From Alkalimonas sp. (GTDB taxonomy: Bacteria > Pseudomonadota > Gammaproteobacteria > Enterobacterales > Alteromonadaceae): a stretch of 12,823 nt of DNA. The position numbers and the translations under genes were made by a program. The stretch is taken from NCBI GenBank assembly GCA_022565655.1, contig JAIUMG010000059.1, positions 1-12,823 on the forward strand, read 5' to 3'. Within the stretch, counting starts at the first letter, position 1. Each line of letters starts with the position of its first letter. Shown here piece after piece: positions 1-7,864 of the stretch. The notes under the pieces are model-generated. The model was not told the origin of the DNA. It made no database searches and worked only from the letters and a program-made list of their open reading frames with translations.

Positions 1-283
1 TCACCAGTACAAAGGAGGTAGCCAAATCCGCAATAGGTTTACCACCGGTCGCCTGGCTGAGATCGATCACCGTAATCGGCACACCACGTAAGTGTGCAAT
101 ACCACGCACAAACTGATGCGAGCCCGGCGTCTCGGTCAGCTCAGGGCACTGCAGCACTTCCCGCACCTTAAACACATTAATGCCATAGGGTTGCGGGCTG
201 TTTAATCGAAAGATCAACAGTTCCAATCGGTTTTGACCAACCAGATTCGTCCGTTGGTCAACAGACGCCATAAATTTACTCAT
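1..283 (-). CDS. cheV: CheV chemotaxis coupling protein, N-terminal part (partial)
   Basis: Translating the minus strand from the ATG at 283-281 gives 94 residues that stay open to the window edge, so the C-terminus is missing. Residues 9-20 (DQRTNLVGQNRL) and 33-46 (YGINVFKVREVLQC) match the N-terminus of gammaproteobacterial CheV as I remember it. A CheW-like segment follows (GIAHLRGVPITVIDL, about residues 61-75). CheV proteins join a CheW-like domain, which couples chemoreceptors to the kinase CheA, to a C-terminal receiver domain that is phosphorylated during adaptation; the receiver would lie outside the window. AAGGA sits six to seven bases before the ATG, and a second Met at residue 5 is less well placed. 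The gene is divergent from the VOC gene. A plain CheW is the alternative, but the N-terminal motif favours CheV. Confidence 0.88.
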   Translation of the reverse strand, partial: MSKFMASVDQRTNLVGQNRLELLIFRLNSPQPYGINVFKVREVLQCPELTETPGSHQFVRGIAHLRGVPITVIDLSQATGGKPIADLATSFVLV

Positions 284-525
284 GCAATATCCTTAACAGC
301 CAGCTTTAACCACGATAAAAAGCCAGATTCTCTGCTCACAGGCAGTGTCTCCAATGGCTTATATCCAATGATAAATACATACTAATACAAGTGTAGATGA
401 ATTTAGCCATCAGCATTTGTAAATATACGAAAAAACTGACCTGAATCATGGACCGTTTCCATTTTGGTTCTACTTGTGTTCAGTTATGATACATTTTTAC
501 GACACTGTGCTTTGAGGAGATCAAC
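284..525. promoter_or_regulatory. Divergent intergenic region with candidate VOC-gene promoter
   Basis: This AT-rich 242-base gap separates cheV (minus) from the VOC gene (plus), so promoters for both should lie here. On the plus strand TATGAT at 485-490 is a good -10 match (5 of 6). The sequence 15 to 17 bases upstream (TTTTGGTT) is only a weak -35. For cheV, the minus strand carries AT-rich stretches with TATAAG-like hexamers around 350-400, but no convincing pair and no clear FliA-type motif. The promoter call is inference from position and hexamer similarity only. Confidence 0.35.
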
Positions 526-951
526 ATGCCTTTGTCCCCCTTTCATCTGGCTATACCGGTTAATGATTTAGCTACCGCCCGCGCTTTTTATCGCGATGTG
601 TTTGGTCTTACTGAAGGCCGCTCCAGTGAGCATTGGGTCGATTTCGATTTCTTTGGTCACCAGTTTGTCATTCATTTACACCCAACCATGCCCTACCAGC
701 AACAAGCCCAATGCAATCAGGTTGACGGCCATGCCGTGCCAGTACCGCACTTTGGTGTGGTGCTGCCATGGCATGAGTGGGAGGCTTTGGCTGAGCGATT
801 GCAATCACATAACATCCCCTTTGCCATCGAGCCGCATATTCGCTTTCAGGGCCTGCCCGGTGAACAAGGAACTATGTTTTTGTACGATCCATGCGGCAAT
901 GCACTTGAGTTTAAATCTTTTAAAGATATGGGCCAGCTTTTTGCCAGCTAG
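526..951 (+). CDS. VOC-fold (glyoxalase/dioxygenase superfamily) protein
   Basis: This 141-residue protein has the vicinal-oxygen-chelate layout of two beta-alpha-beta-beta-beta modules. It opens with FHLAIPVNDLATARAFYRDV, and the second module begins near VPHFGVVLPW. It ends with the typical FLYDPCGNALEFKSF. The likely metal ligands are His7, His75 and Glu128, the usual positions for the superfamily. Members include glyoxalase I, fosfomycin and bleomycin resistance proteins and extradiol dioxygenases; the sequence resembles the small stand-alone group annotated as predicted dioxygenases, and the substrate cannot be read from it. It is cytoplasmic, with no signal peptide. GAGGAG at 514-519, six bases before the ATG, fixes the start. 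katG follows 166 bases downstream on the same strand with no obvious terminator between, so partial read-through is possible. Confidence 0.88.
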   Translation: MPLSPFHLAIPVNDLATARAFYRDVFGLTEGRSSEHWVDFDFFGHQFVIHLHPTMPYQQQAQCNQVDGHAVPVPHFGVVLPWHEWEALAERLQSHNIPFAIEPHIRFQGLPGEQGTMFLYDPCGNALEFKSFKDMGQLFAS

Positions 952-1117
952 ATCATCACCAATAATGGAACATAAACCACTTATTCATTAATAAAATCGA
1001 TAACCATGTTCGGTAAAAGTGACTTTCGCATTCACGGTATCCTGACTATATTTGATGGCAAGTACAGAGCAGTCATAGCAATTTTGCTCTGCCTTCAATC
1101 CCGAACAAGGAGTATGT

Positions 1118-3307
1118 ATGGATAAGTCAAATAACAACAGCGCCGGCAAGTGCCCGGTGATGCATGGCGCCAACACCGCAACGACCGACAATGTGATGCG
1201 TTGGTGGCCCAAATCTCTAAATCTAGACATTTTGCATCAGCACGATACCAAAACCAATCCTCTTGGCAACGACTTCGATTATGCCGAAGCGTTTAAAGCC
1301 TTGGATTTGGAGGCCGTGAAAAGCGATTTAAAAGCCCTGATGACCGATAGCCAAGACTGGTGGCCAGCCGATTGGGGGCATTACGGTGGCTTATTCATTC
1401 GTATGGCTTGGCACTCGGCTGGTACTTATCGTATCGCTGATGGCCGTGGCGGTGCAGGCACAGGCAACCAGCGTTTTGCACCCATCAATTCCTGGCCGGA
1501 TAACGGTAATTTAGACAAAGCGCGACGTTTGTTGTGGCCGATTAAGAAGAAGTACGGCAACAAGCTATCGTGGGCCGATTTAATGATTCTGGCCGGTAAT
1601 ATGGCCTATGAGTCGATGGGCTTTAAAACTTTTGGTTTCGCCGGTGGTCGCGAGGATATCTGGCACCCGGAAAAAGACACCTATTGGGGTTCAGAAAAAG
1701 AATGGTTAGCTCCGTCTGGCAGTGAAGGCAGCCGTTACTCTGGTGAACGTGACCTAGATAACCCGCTCGCGGCCGTGATGATGGGCTTGATCTACGTCAA
1801 CCCAGAAGGCGTCGATGGCAAACCTGATCCATTAAAAACCGCTCATGATGTACGAGTTACGTTTCAGCGCATGGCAATGAACGATGAAGAAACCGTCGCA
1901 TTAACGGCCGGTGGCCATACCGTTGGTAAGTGTCATGGCAATAATATAGAAGAAAACCTAGGCCCAGCACCGGAAGGCGCTGATATTCACGAACAAGGCT
2001 TTGGTTGGATGAACCACAAAACCCGTGGTGTTGGCCGTGATGCCATGACCAGTGGTTTAGAAGGGGCCTGGACCACCAACCCAACGCAGTGGGATAACGG
2101 CTACTTTGAACTGCTGCTTAATTACGACTGGGAACTGAAAAAAAGCCCAGCCGGTGCTTGGCAGTGGGAACCCATTAACATCAAAGAAGAGCACAAGCCG
2201 GTAGATGTGGAAGACCCATCCATTCGTCATAACCCCATCATGACCGATGCTGATATGGCGATGAAGATGGATCCGGAGTACCGCAAAATTTCTGAGCGTT
2301 TCTATAACGACCCAGCCTACTTTGACGAGGTGTTTGCACGGGCTTGGTTTAAGTTGACGCATCGTGACTTGGGGCCAAAAAGCCGCTATTTAGGACCAGA
2401 TGTACCGAAAGAAGACTTGATATGGCAAGATCCGGTTCCAAAAGCAGATTACACCCTAACCGAGCAGGAAATCAGTGAACTAAAGGCCAAACTTCTGGCC
2501 AGCGGCCTGAGTACAGCTGAGTTGGTTGCCACAGCATGGGATAGTGCACGTACCTTCCGCGGCTCTGATTATCGCGGTGGAGCCAATGGTGCTCGTATTC
2601 GTTTAGCGCCACAAAAAGATTGGCAAGGCAATGAGCCAGAGCGGCTGCAAAAGGTCCTGAAAGTGTTGCAAGCTATTCAGGCATCCCTGAGCAAGAAAGT
2701 CAGCCTGGCCGATTTAATTGTGCTTGGCGGCAGTGCAGCGGTAGAAAAAGCAGCCAAAGCGGCTGGGGTAGAGATTACAGTCCCCTTTGCACCGGGCCGT
2801 GGCGATGCGACACAAGAGATGACCGATGTGGAATCGTTTGAGCCGCTGGAGCCATTGCACGATGCCTTTCGCAACTGGTTGAAGCAAGATTACAGCGTAC
2901 AGCCAGAAGAAATGATGCTGGATAAAGCCCAACTGTTGGGACTATCCGCACCTGAAATGACCGTGCTGCTGGGTGGTATGCGGGTGCTAGGCACCAACCA
3001 TGGTGGGAGCAAACATGGTGTCTTTACCGACCAAGTCGGCGTGCTAAGCAATGATTTCTTTGTCAATCTCACCGATATGGGCAACAAGTGGGAGCCTACT
3101 GGCAAAAACCAATACAACATTGTCGAGCGTAGCAGCGGCAAAACCAAGTGGACAGCGACCCGAGTCGATTTGGTGTTTGGTTCCAACTCCATCTTACGCT
3201 CTTATGCCGAGGTTTATGCGCAGGATGATAACAAAGCCAAGTTCGTACACGACTTTGTCAACGCCTGGGTTAAGGTGATGAACAACGATCGCTTTGATGT
3301 GAAGTAA
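1118..3307 (+). CDS. katG: Catalase-peroxidase KatG
   Basis: This 729-residue haem enzyme breaks down H2O2 to water and oxygen and also has peroxidase activity; the length is normal for bacterial KatG. The distal site is in RMAWHSAGTYR (Arg95, Trp98, His99). Tyr226 in YVNPEG and Met252 in FQRMAMND complete the Trp-Tyr-Met crosslink that is essential for catalase activity in the family. The proximal haem ligand is His267 in TAGGHTVGKCHG, with Trp318 and Asp385 as its partners. Arg423 in RYLGP corresponds to the mobile arginine. The second, haem-free domain follows from about residue 440. No signal peptide is present, so it is the cytoplasmic form. AAGGAG at 1107-1112 lies five bases before the ATG. 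An ATG at 1114 is out of frame and stops after two further codons. OxyR control is usual for katG, but I could not recognise a convincing OxyR site upstream. Confidence 0.98.
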   Translation: MDKSNNNSAGKCPVMHGANTATTDNVMRWWPKSLNLDILHQHDTKTNPLGNDFDYAEAFKALDLEAVKSDLKALMTDSQDWWPADWGHYGGLFIRMAWHSAGTYRIADGRGGAGTGNQRFAPINSWPDNGNLDKARRLLWPIKKKYGNKLSWADLMILAGNMAYESMGFKTFGFAGGREDIWHPEKDTYWGSEKEWLAPSGSEGSRYSGERDLDNPLAAVMMGLIYVNPEGVDGKPDPLKTAHDVRVTFQRMAMNDEETVALTAGGHTVGKCHGNNIEENLGPAPEGADIHEQGFGWMNHKTRGVGRDAMTSGLEGAWTTNPTQWDNGYFELLLNYDWELKKSPAGAWQWEPINIKEEHKPVDVEDPSIRHNPIMTDADMAMKMDPEYRKISERFYNDPAYFDEVFARAWFKLTHRDLGPKSRYLGPDVPKEDLIWQDPVPKADYTLTEQEISELKAKLLASGLSTAELVATAWDSARTFRGSDYRGGANGARIRLAPQKDWQGNEPERLQKVLKVLQAIQASLSKKVSLADLIVLGGSAAVEKAAKAAGVEITVPFAPGRGDATQEMTDVESFEPLEPLHDAFRNWLKQDYSVQPEEMMLDKAQLLGLSAPEMTVLLGGMRVLGTNHGGSKHGVFTDQVGVLSNDFFVNLTDMGNKWEPTGKNQYNIVERSSGKTKWTATRVDLVFGSNSILRSYAEVYAQDDNKAKFVHDFVNAWVKVMNNDRFDVK

Positions 3308-3323
3308 ATAAAGCTCTGTATGC

Positions 3324-3354
3324 AAAACGCCCCGCACAAAGCGGGGCGTTTTTT
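3324..3354. terminator. Bidirectional rho-independent terminator between katG and S9 peptidase gene
   Basis: A perfect 12-bp stem (AAAACGCCCCGC at 3324-3335 with its complement at 3341-3352) closes a five-base loop (ACAAA). It runs into a plus-strand T tract at 3349-3354. On the minus strand the stem also ends in TTTT. It lies 16 bases after the katG stop and 24 bases from the stop of the convergent peptidase gene, so it probably ends both transcripts. Confidence 0.93.
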
Positions 3355-3377
3355 ATAGTGACACAACGATTGTAGCA

Positions 3378-5447
3378 TTACTTAGGGCCCGGCCCTAAAT
3401 AACGGTCTAACCAACCAGTGAACTCACTGAACCAAAACACCGAGTTATTGGGCTTTAAAATCCAGTGGTTTTCATCCGGGAAGTACACCAGCCTCGCATC
3501 CAGGCCCATGCCTTTGTAGACCCCATAGATCTCAAACCCCTGCGTTACCGGTACCCGGTAATCCAGCTCACCATGAATAATCAGCATCGGCGTTTTAAAG
3601 TTGGCCGCATGCATCGACGGACTCACCTGCAGTACCTGCTTCATGCCATCCCAAGGCGCGCCACCATAAGCATGCACTCGGTGCGTGGTGGTGTCTGAGG
3701 CAAATTGCCCTTTCAGGTTGTACACACCCGCATGGTTAATCAATGCCTGATAACGATCGGTGTGACCAGCAATCCAGCTCACCAGATAACCACCATAACT
3801 GCCTCCAGCGGCCGCCAGCCGACTCTCATCAACATAAGGTCGCTCCAGCATAAAGTCGATGGCCCGCTCCGAATCAATAAAGGGCTTGGTGGGGTGATCG
3901 CCATGAATGGAAATGGCAAACTCCTGGCCAAAACTGGTCGAGCCATGGAAGTTCGGCAAGATAGTGATATAGCCAGCTGCAGCAAAAATCTGTGCATTCC
4001 AGCGAAAGTGAAAGGTATCACCAAAGAAGCCGTGCGGCCCGCCATGTAGCAGGTTCAGTACCGGCCATTTTTTGCTGGCATCGAAGTTCGGCGGGTACAC
4101 CACAAACATTTGTACCGGTGCATCATTGGCACCAGCGTAGTTGACGTTTTCTACCTTGCCCCAGTCGATGCTGTCTTGCAGCGACTGATTCAATTGGGTC
4201 AGTTGTTGGCGATCTCGGCCATTCAACCGCACACTAAACAGCTCAGGCAGTTGAGTCAGGCTGTGGTGCACAAATATCAGGCGGCCATTGGCGGTTTCAG
4301 CCAGGCCGCTGTTGGTACCACCTCGCAAAATTTCTTGCACAGTACCGCCACGGGCAGGCATGGCAAACAACGAGGTCATGGCTCTGTCATCCGCCTGAAA
4401 CAAAATCTGCCGACCATTGCGGGAGTACTGCCAGTTCACCGGGCTGTGATCAAAACCTTCGGTCAGAATACGGCTGTGGCCGTTACGTAAATCGTACTGC
4501 ACTAAATTGATCTGATCAGCGTAAAAATCATTGCGCAGGCTACGGCCCCACAACAGATAACGGCCATCCGGGCTAAAAATCGGGTTGATATCCCGGCCGG
4601 CGTTATCCTCACTCAAGTTGACGTAGCTGCCGCTACCATCGGTTTCCAGCAACAGCACATCGGCCTTAAAGTCATCGAAAGGCGGTTCGGTGGTATTGGC
4701 CGTTAAGGCAATCTGCTGACCATCCGGCGAAATCGCGTAGCTGACCCCGCCACCAATGTTGAAATAGCGCTGCCAACCGGGTGTCAGCTCGCTGATATCA
4801 CCATTGTCCAGCTGCACCCGGAACAAGCGTGGGTAGGTATCCTGTGGCAAAAAGCGATCCCAGTGCCGGTACAGCCGGTTTTCGGTAACAAAAGCCGATA
4901 CGTTGGATTTAGCCTCCTCAGCTTGCTGCTGTTTCAGCGCAGCAAAGTCCCCGTCAAAATCCGCAGGCACTTGCGCCATAAACACCAGGCTGTTGCCATC
5001 CGGGAACCACTGCGCGGCCGATACAGCGACGGGTAAGTCGGTCAATTGCCGTGGCTCGCCGCCATCCATTCGCATCACAAACAGCTGGTTGCGCTCGGCC
5101 TGGCGGCGCGACACAAAGGCAATTTTGCTGCCATCGGGCCGCCATACCGCTCCACTGTCACTGCCACTGCCACTGGCAGGAAACGTCAACTGCTGGCTTT
5201 TCCCATTTTGTACATCCAACAGATGCAAAGCAGTACGGCCCCGATCGGTCTCCAGGCTGTAGCTGGTGACCCCATAGATGGCCCGCTTGCCATCTGGTGC
5301 CATCACCGGCGCGGTTGGCCGCTGGGTCTGCCATAAATCTTCAGGGGTGAGTAAGCGTGGTGATTCGGCTTTCAGATGGCCGGTGAAAAACAAACTGACC
5401 GTTAACGTAAGCACCGCACCAAGGCGGCGGGAAACCATGTAAGTCAT
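3378..5447 (-). CDS. Exported S9-family (prolyl oligopeptidase-type) peptidase
   Basis: This 689-residue serine peptidase starts with a signal peptide (RR then the hydrophobic GAVLTLTVSLFF, with cleavage likely near residue 27, LKA-ES), so it acts in the periplasm or beyond. Residues about 40-420 form a beta-propeller of TolB/WD40-like blades with repeated xxPDG turns (APDGKR, WRPDGSK, FPDGNS, SPDGQQ, SPDGRY). The C-terminal alpha/beta-hydrolase domain holds GGSYGGY (nucleophile Ser550), the acid Asp629 in HGELDYRVP and His661 in DENHW. An HGGPHG motif at 468-473 is the usual oxyanion loop. The layout and the RHWDRFL segment resemble dipeptidyl-peptidase 5 or acylaminoacyl-peptidase relatives (S9C), which release dipeptides or blocked residues from oligopeptides; the exact specificity is not readable. 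AGAGGA six bases upstream favours the first Met over Met4. It shares direction with the GGDEF gene 102 bases upstream but probably has its own promoter. Confidence 0.93.
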   Translation of the reverse strand: MTYMVSRRLGAVLTLTVSLFFTGHLKAESPRLLTPEDLWQTQRPTAPVMAPDGKRAIYGVTSYSLETDRGRTALHLLDVQNGKSQQLTFPASGSGSDSGAVWRPDGSKIAFVSRRQAERNQLFVMRMDGGEPRQLTDLPVAVSAAQWFPDGNSLVFMAQVPADFDGDFAALKQQQAEEAKSNVSAFVTENRLYRHWDRFLPQDTYPRLFRVQLDNGDISELTPGWQRYFNIGGGVSYAISPDGQQIALTANTTEPPFDDFKADVLLLETDGSGSYVNLSEDNAGRDINPIFSPDGRYLLWGRSLRNDFYADQINLVQYDLRNGHSRILTEGFDHSPVNWQYSRNGRQILFQADDRAMTSLFAMPARGGTVQEILRGGTNSGLAETANGRLIFVHHSLTQLPELFSVRLNGRDRQQLTQLNQSLQDSIDWGKVENVNYAGANDAPVQMFVVYPPNFDASKKWPVLNLLHGGPHGFFGDTFHFRWNAQIFAAAGYITILPNFHGSTSFGQEFAISIHGDHPTKPFIDSERAIDFMLERPYVDESRLAAAGGSYGGYLVSWIAGHTDRYQALINHAGVYNLKGQFASDTTTHRVHAYGGAPWDGMKQVLQVSPSMHAANFKTPMLIIHGELDYRVPVTQGFEIYGVYKGMGLDARLVYFPDENHWILKPNNSVFWFSEFTGWLDRYLGPGPK

Positions 5448-5549
5448 GCTAAATCCTCTGTAGCTGCAATGCCAGATACTTTAGCATAGCAGCTATAAAG
5501 CAGAAGCAAACTCACGGCTAATAGCCAGCTGCAGGCGGTAACCTGCCTG

Positions 5550-7403
5550 TTACGTCAGTACCTCAATGTGCTGGTCGGGTCGTTGGTAATGAACTTGCCG
5601 ACGTCCGCGCTCTTTGGCTTGATACAGCAAGTTATCGGCATGTGTTAAGGCCTGCTGCATCGCCTGATCATCGCGCAGCAACACAGCACCGCCACTGACC
5701 GATACATCCAGCCCGGCGATGGGCTGTTCAAGCACAGCCGCAATCACTTTTTGAATGTTCTCATGGGCTGTACCTGGCTCCACCGCACGTAAAATCAACA
5801 AAAACTCTTCGCCACCCCAGCGCAGCACCCAGTCTTCTTTGCGAACACGGCTGAGCAGCCGCGCAGCCAACTCACTCAACACCGCATCACCTTTGTCATG
5901 GCCGTGCTGATCATTAATCTGTTTAAAGTGGTCCACATCCAGCAACACCACCAGATCCCCCCCTTGCTGCTTCACATCAAGCAAAGCTCTGCGATTGTGC
6001 AGCTGTGTTAAAGGGTCTCGCTTGGACAAATCATCCAACTGTGCATTCAATCGCCGGGTATGCCGCATCGCCAGCATGGCGGCAATAAAACCGAGTAATA
6101 GCAGGGTGATAAGACCACTGTACCAGAGGTTCTCCCGGTGGGCCGCGGCTAATCGTTCATCCCGCAGCAGTGATTCCTGCTCAAGCAACTGGATTTTGAG
6201 CGCTTGCTCTTGCGCCTCGAACTGTACTTGCAACTCGCTGTACACCCGGTCCCGTTCAACATTCAGCACTCGCTCCCGGATCTCCCGATGCTGGCGCAAG
6301 GCCATATTCTCTTGCTGGTACAAGTCAGCCGCATGGTAAGCATCCGCTAAATGCCCAAGCATAATACTTTGCATGACTGGTGTAGCTAAAGCCTGGTAGG
6401 CCTCATATGCCAGCTCCATTTGCTTTAGCCCGGTATCGGTGTGCCCCTGCAAGACTTGAATATAGCCAATATTAAAACGCATCACATGAATTTCACGCTC
6501 ATTATGCAAGCGCTCGGCAATCGCAACCGCTTGCCGCAGGTAATCCAGCGCTAACTCATAGTTGGCCCGATGTAAATGCACCGCGCCCAGATTATTCAGT
6601 GCCATCATCTGCGTGCGCCCAGCCGACCGGCCCTCCAGCGGCTGGCTGGCCAGCTGGTATTGAGCCAATACCTCATCTGTTGGCCCCTCCTGCATCTGAA
6701 TCGCCGCCCCGTGAATTAAATGCAACTCCGACAATAACGCTTTAAACCCTTCCCGATAGGCAACGTCGAGCGCCTGCGCAGAAATCTGCTGGGAATAACG
6801 GTAATTTTGCAAGCGAGATTGAATACGGGCCATCTGCAACTGTAAAAACTGACGCCGGAACTCGATTTGGTCGTCTTTTAGTGTCATGAGCTCCAGGTGG
6901 GCCGTCAGAAAAAATGCCAGAGCCTCTTCCAACTGGCCATTCAATTTTAACACCCGGCCTAGCTGATGATTAAACTGATAGACTAACCGTTCATGCTCTA
7001 GCTTTTCCAAAATAGCTTGCATTGGCTCTATCAGATCAAGGGCTGCGGTGTAATGTTGATGATAGAGCAGCAGCTCACTCAGCGCACTGTACACCTCAGC
7101 CCGCGCTTCTATTGCCTCACTATCAAGCTGTGCCAGCAAAGCTTGAAGCTCCTTAACTGCAGCCTCGCCTCTGGCTTGTGCCATCCCTTGTCGTAGCAGT
7201 AACAAAGATTGAGCCCGGTACCAGCTGGCAGAATCAGACGATTGCTCAAGCTGCTGCAACCACTGCTGGAGCATGCCCTGATGGGGAACGATAAAAGGAA
7301 GTTGGGTGTGGCGGTCAAGCTGCTGCTCTATGCGGTTCACACGCTCTGCCGTAGCCACTAAAGAAGTACACAGCAAACAAATACTGACGATCAATCGATA
7401 CAT
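5550..7403 (-). CDS. Membrane diguanylate cyclase with periplasmic TPR sensor region
   Basis: The protein is 617 residues from the preferred start at 7403. The frame is open to an ATG at 7481, but that would bury the signal peptide (MYRLIVSICLLCTSLVATA) behind 26 polar residues. Residues about 20-375 are helical with TPR-like repeats, for example LNNLGAVHLHRANYELALDY, and are predicted periplasmic. A coiled coil (about 375-425) leads to one membrane helix (about 427-446). The C-terminal GGDEF domain contains DxLTxLxNRRA, the metal-binding Asp489 in LLDVDHF and an active GGEEF signature at 530-534. RKED at 521-524 sits five residues before it and fits the product-inhibition I-site. It should make cyclic di-GMP from two GTP, controlled by an unknown periplasmic ligand or partner bound by the TPR region. 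No EAL domain is present. Confidence 0.92.
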   Translation of the reverse strand: MYRLIVSICLLCTSLVATAERVNRIEQQLDRHTQLPFIVPHQGMLQQWLQQLEQSSDSASWYRAQSLLLLRQGMAQARGEAAVKELQALLAQLDSEAIEARAEVYSALSELLLYHQHYTAALDLIEPMQAILEKLEHERLVYQFNHQLGRVLKLNGQLEEALAFFLTAHLELMTLKDDQIEFRRQFLQLQMARIQSRLQNYRYSQQISAQALDVAYREGFKALLSELHLIHGAAIQMQEGPTDEVLAQYQLASQPLEGRSAGRTQMMALNNLGAVHLHRANYELALDYLRQAVAIAERLHNEREIHVMRFNIGYIQVLQGHTDTGLKQMELAYEAYQALATPVMQSIMLGHLADAYHAADLYQQENMALRQHREIRERVLNVERDRVYSELQVQFEAQEQALKIQLLEQESLLRDERLAAAHRENLWYSGLITLLLLGFIAAMLAMRHTRRLNAQLDDLSKRDPLTQLHNRRALLDVKQQGGDLVVLLDVDHFKQINDQHGHDKGDAVLSELAARLLSRVRKEDWVLRWGGEEFLLILRAVEPGTAHENIQKVIAAVLEQPIAGLDVSVSGGAVLLRDDQAMQQALTHADNLLYQAKERGRRQVHYQRPDQHIEVLT

Positions 7404-7409
7404 AGATGG

Positions 7410-7415
7410 TCCCTC
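7410..7415 (-). promoter_or_regulatory. Shine-Dalgarno site that sets the GGDEF protein start
   Basis: GAGGGA on the minus strand lies six bases before the ATG at 7403-7401. The alternative upstream ATG at 7481 has its nearest purine-rich element (GAGGAG) about 17 bases away, which is too far. This, together with the signal peptide that begins directly at 7403, decides the start. Confidence 0.8.
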
Positions 7416-7558
7416 ATACTGCTTAAATAACGATGCGCAACACTTCACAGGCACAATATCATTACCCGCTAAGCCGCTCATCCAGGGCTTACCCAGTTCT
7501 CCTCTTGCAACACCTGCTTACGTCATTCACAACGACTTTGGTTGTATCCAGGATAGAA

Positions 7559-7586
7559 ATTAGCCTAGTTAAATCATGATTGTCAC
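7559..7586 (-). promoter_or_regulatory. Candidate sigma-70 promoter for the GGDEF gene
   Basis: On the minus strand GTGACA (7586-7581; 5 of 6 matches to the -35 consensus) and GCTAAT (7564-7559; 4 of 6 matches to the -10) are 16 bases apart. It lies just downstream of the terminator at 7640-7666, which is where a new transcript is expected. The call rests on hexamer similarity alone. Confidence 0.4.
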
Positions 7587-7639
7587 GTCTTTTGTGGATC
7601 AAGTTATCCCACTTGGCATACAGCCACTTTATACGGTAC

Positions 7640-7666
7640 AAAAAAACGACACCCACAGGCGCCGTT
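7640..7666 (-). terminator. Rho-independent terminator after the lipoprotein-microprotein unit
   Basis: On the minus strand AACGGCGCC (7666-7658) pairs with GGTGTCGTT (7653-7645), including two G-T pairs, around a four-base loop (TGTG). The stem runs straight into a tract of seven T. It lies about 90 bases after the stop of the microprotein and before the candidate GGDEF promoter, so it separates the two minus-strand transcripts. Confidence 0.82.
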
Positions 7667-7753
7667 TCTTAGGCTGAAATACGCTTTAAATGGTGTTCAA
7701 TACTCCCCCTTCAATCCCCCGAAGTGACGAGACTAACACCAAAGAGGCAGCAG

Positions 7754-7864
7754 TTACCTGGCAGCGCGCTTCATGCGACGACCAACCAGTAGAGCAAACA
7801 AACTCGCGGCAAACACAGACATAGTGCCATTGGTCAATCCGCCACACGATAGCCAGTTAACCAT
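7754..7864 (-). CDS. Hypothetical 36-residue membrane microprotein, coupled to the lipoprotein gene
   Basis: The ATG (7864-7862) shares its A with the TGA stop of the lipoprotein gene (TGATG), the classical arrangement for translational coupling. The frame encodes MVNWLSCGGLTNGT, then a hydrophobic helix SVFAASLFALLV, then GRRMKRAAR and TAA. This is a single-span membrane protein with a strongly basic cytoplasmic end. GGGGTG just before the ATG can act as a weak ribosome site. Glycine-containing stretch, hydrophobic helix and terminal Arg/Lys cluster together resemble the tripartite tails of GlyGly-CTERM or similar sorting signals, here without a passenger domain; that is resemblance only. 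The frame could instead be chance, since 36 codons is short. The favourable points are the exact overlap, a clean helix with positive-inside charge, and a terminator downstream. No family is recognised. Confidence 0.5.
   Translation of the reverse strand: MVNWLSCGGLTNGTMSVFAASLFALLVGRRMKRAAR

Larger units (their letters stand above)
7404..7753 (-). other. 350-base gene-free leader upstream of the GGDEF gene
   Basis: No convincing gene is seen on either strand. On the minus strand it holds, in order, the end of the microprotein/lipoprotein transcript, the terminator at 7640-7666, a candidate promoter at 7559-7586 and about 150 bases of untranslated leader before the start at 7403. A leader of this length could carry post-transcriptional control, but I recognise no riboswitch consensus in it. 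Confidence 0.6.

Noticed and set aside
952..1117. OxyR-type binding site upstream of katG
   Set aside because: I looked for the spaced ATAG/CTAT half-site pattern and found only scattered partial matches, so I do not claim it.
1857..2362. Antisense open frames within katG
   Set aside because: They are shadows of a clear katG coding frame, with no ribosome sites or domains.
7404..7481. Upstream ATG at 7481 giving a 643-residue GGDEF protein
   Set aside because: The extra 26 residues lack signal features, its ribosome site is too distant, and the ATG at 7403 has a good site and begins a clear signal peptide.
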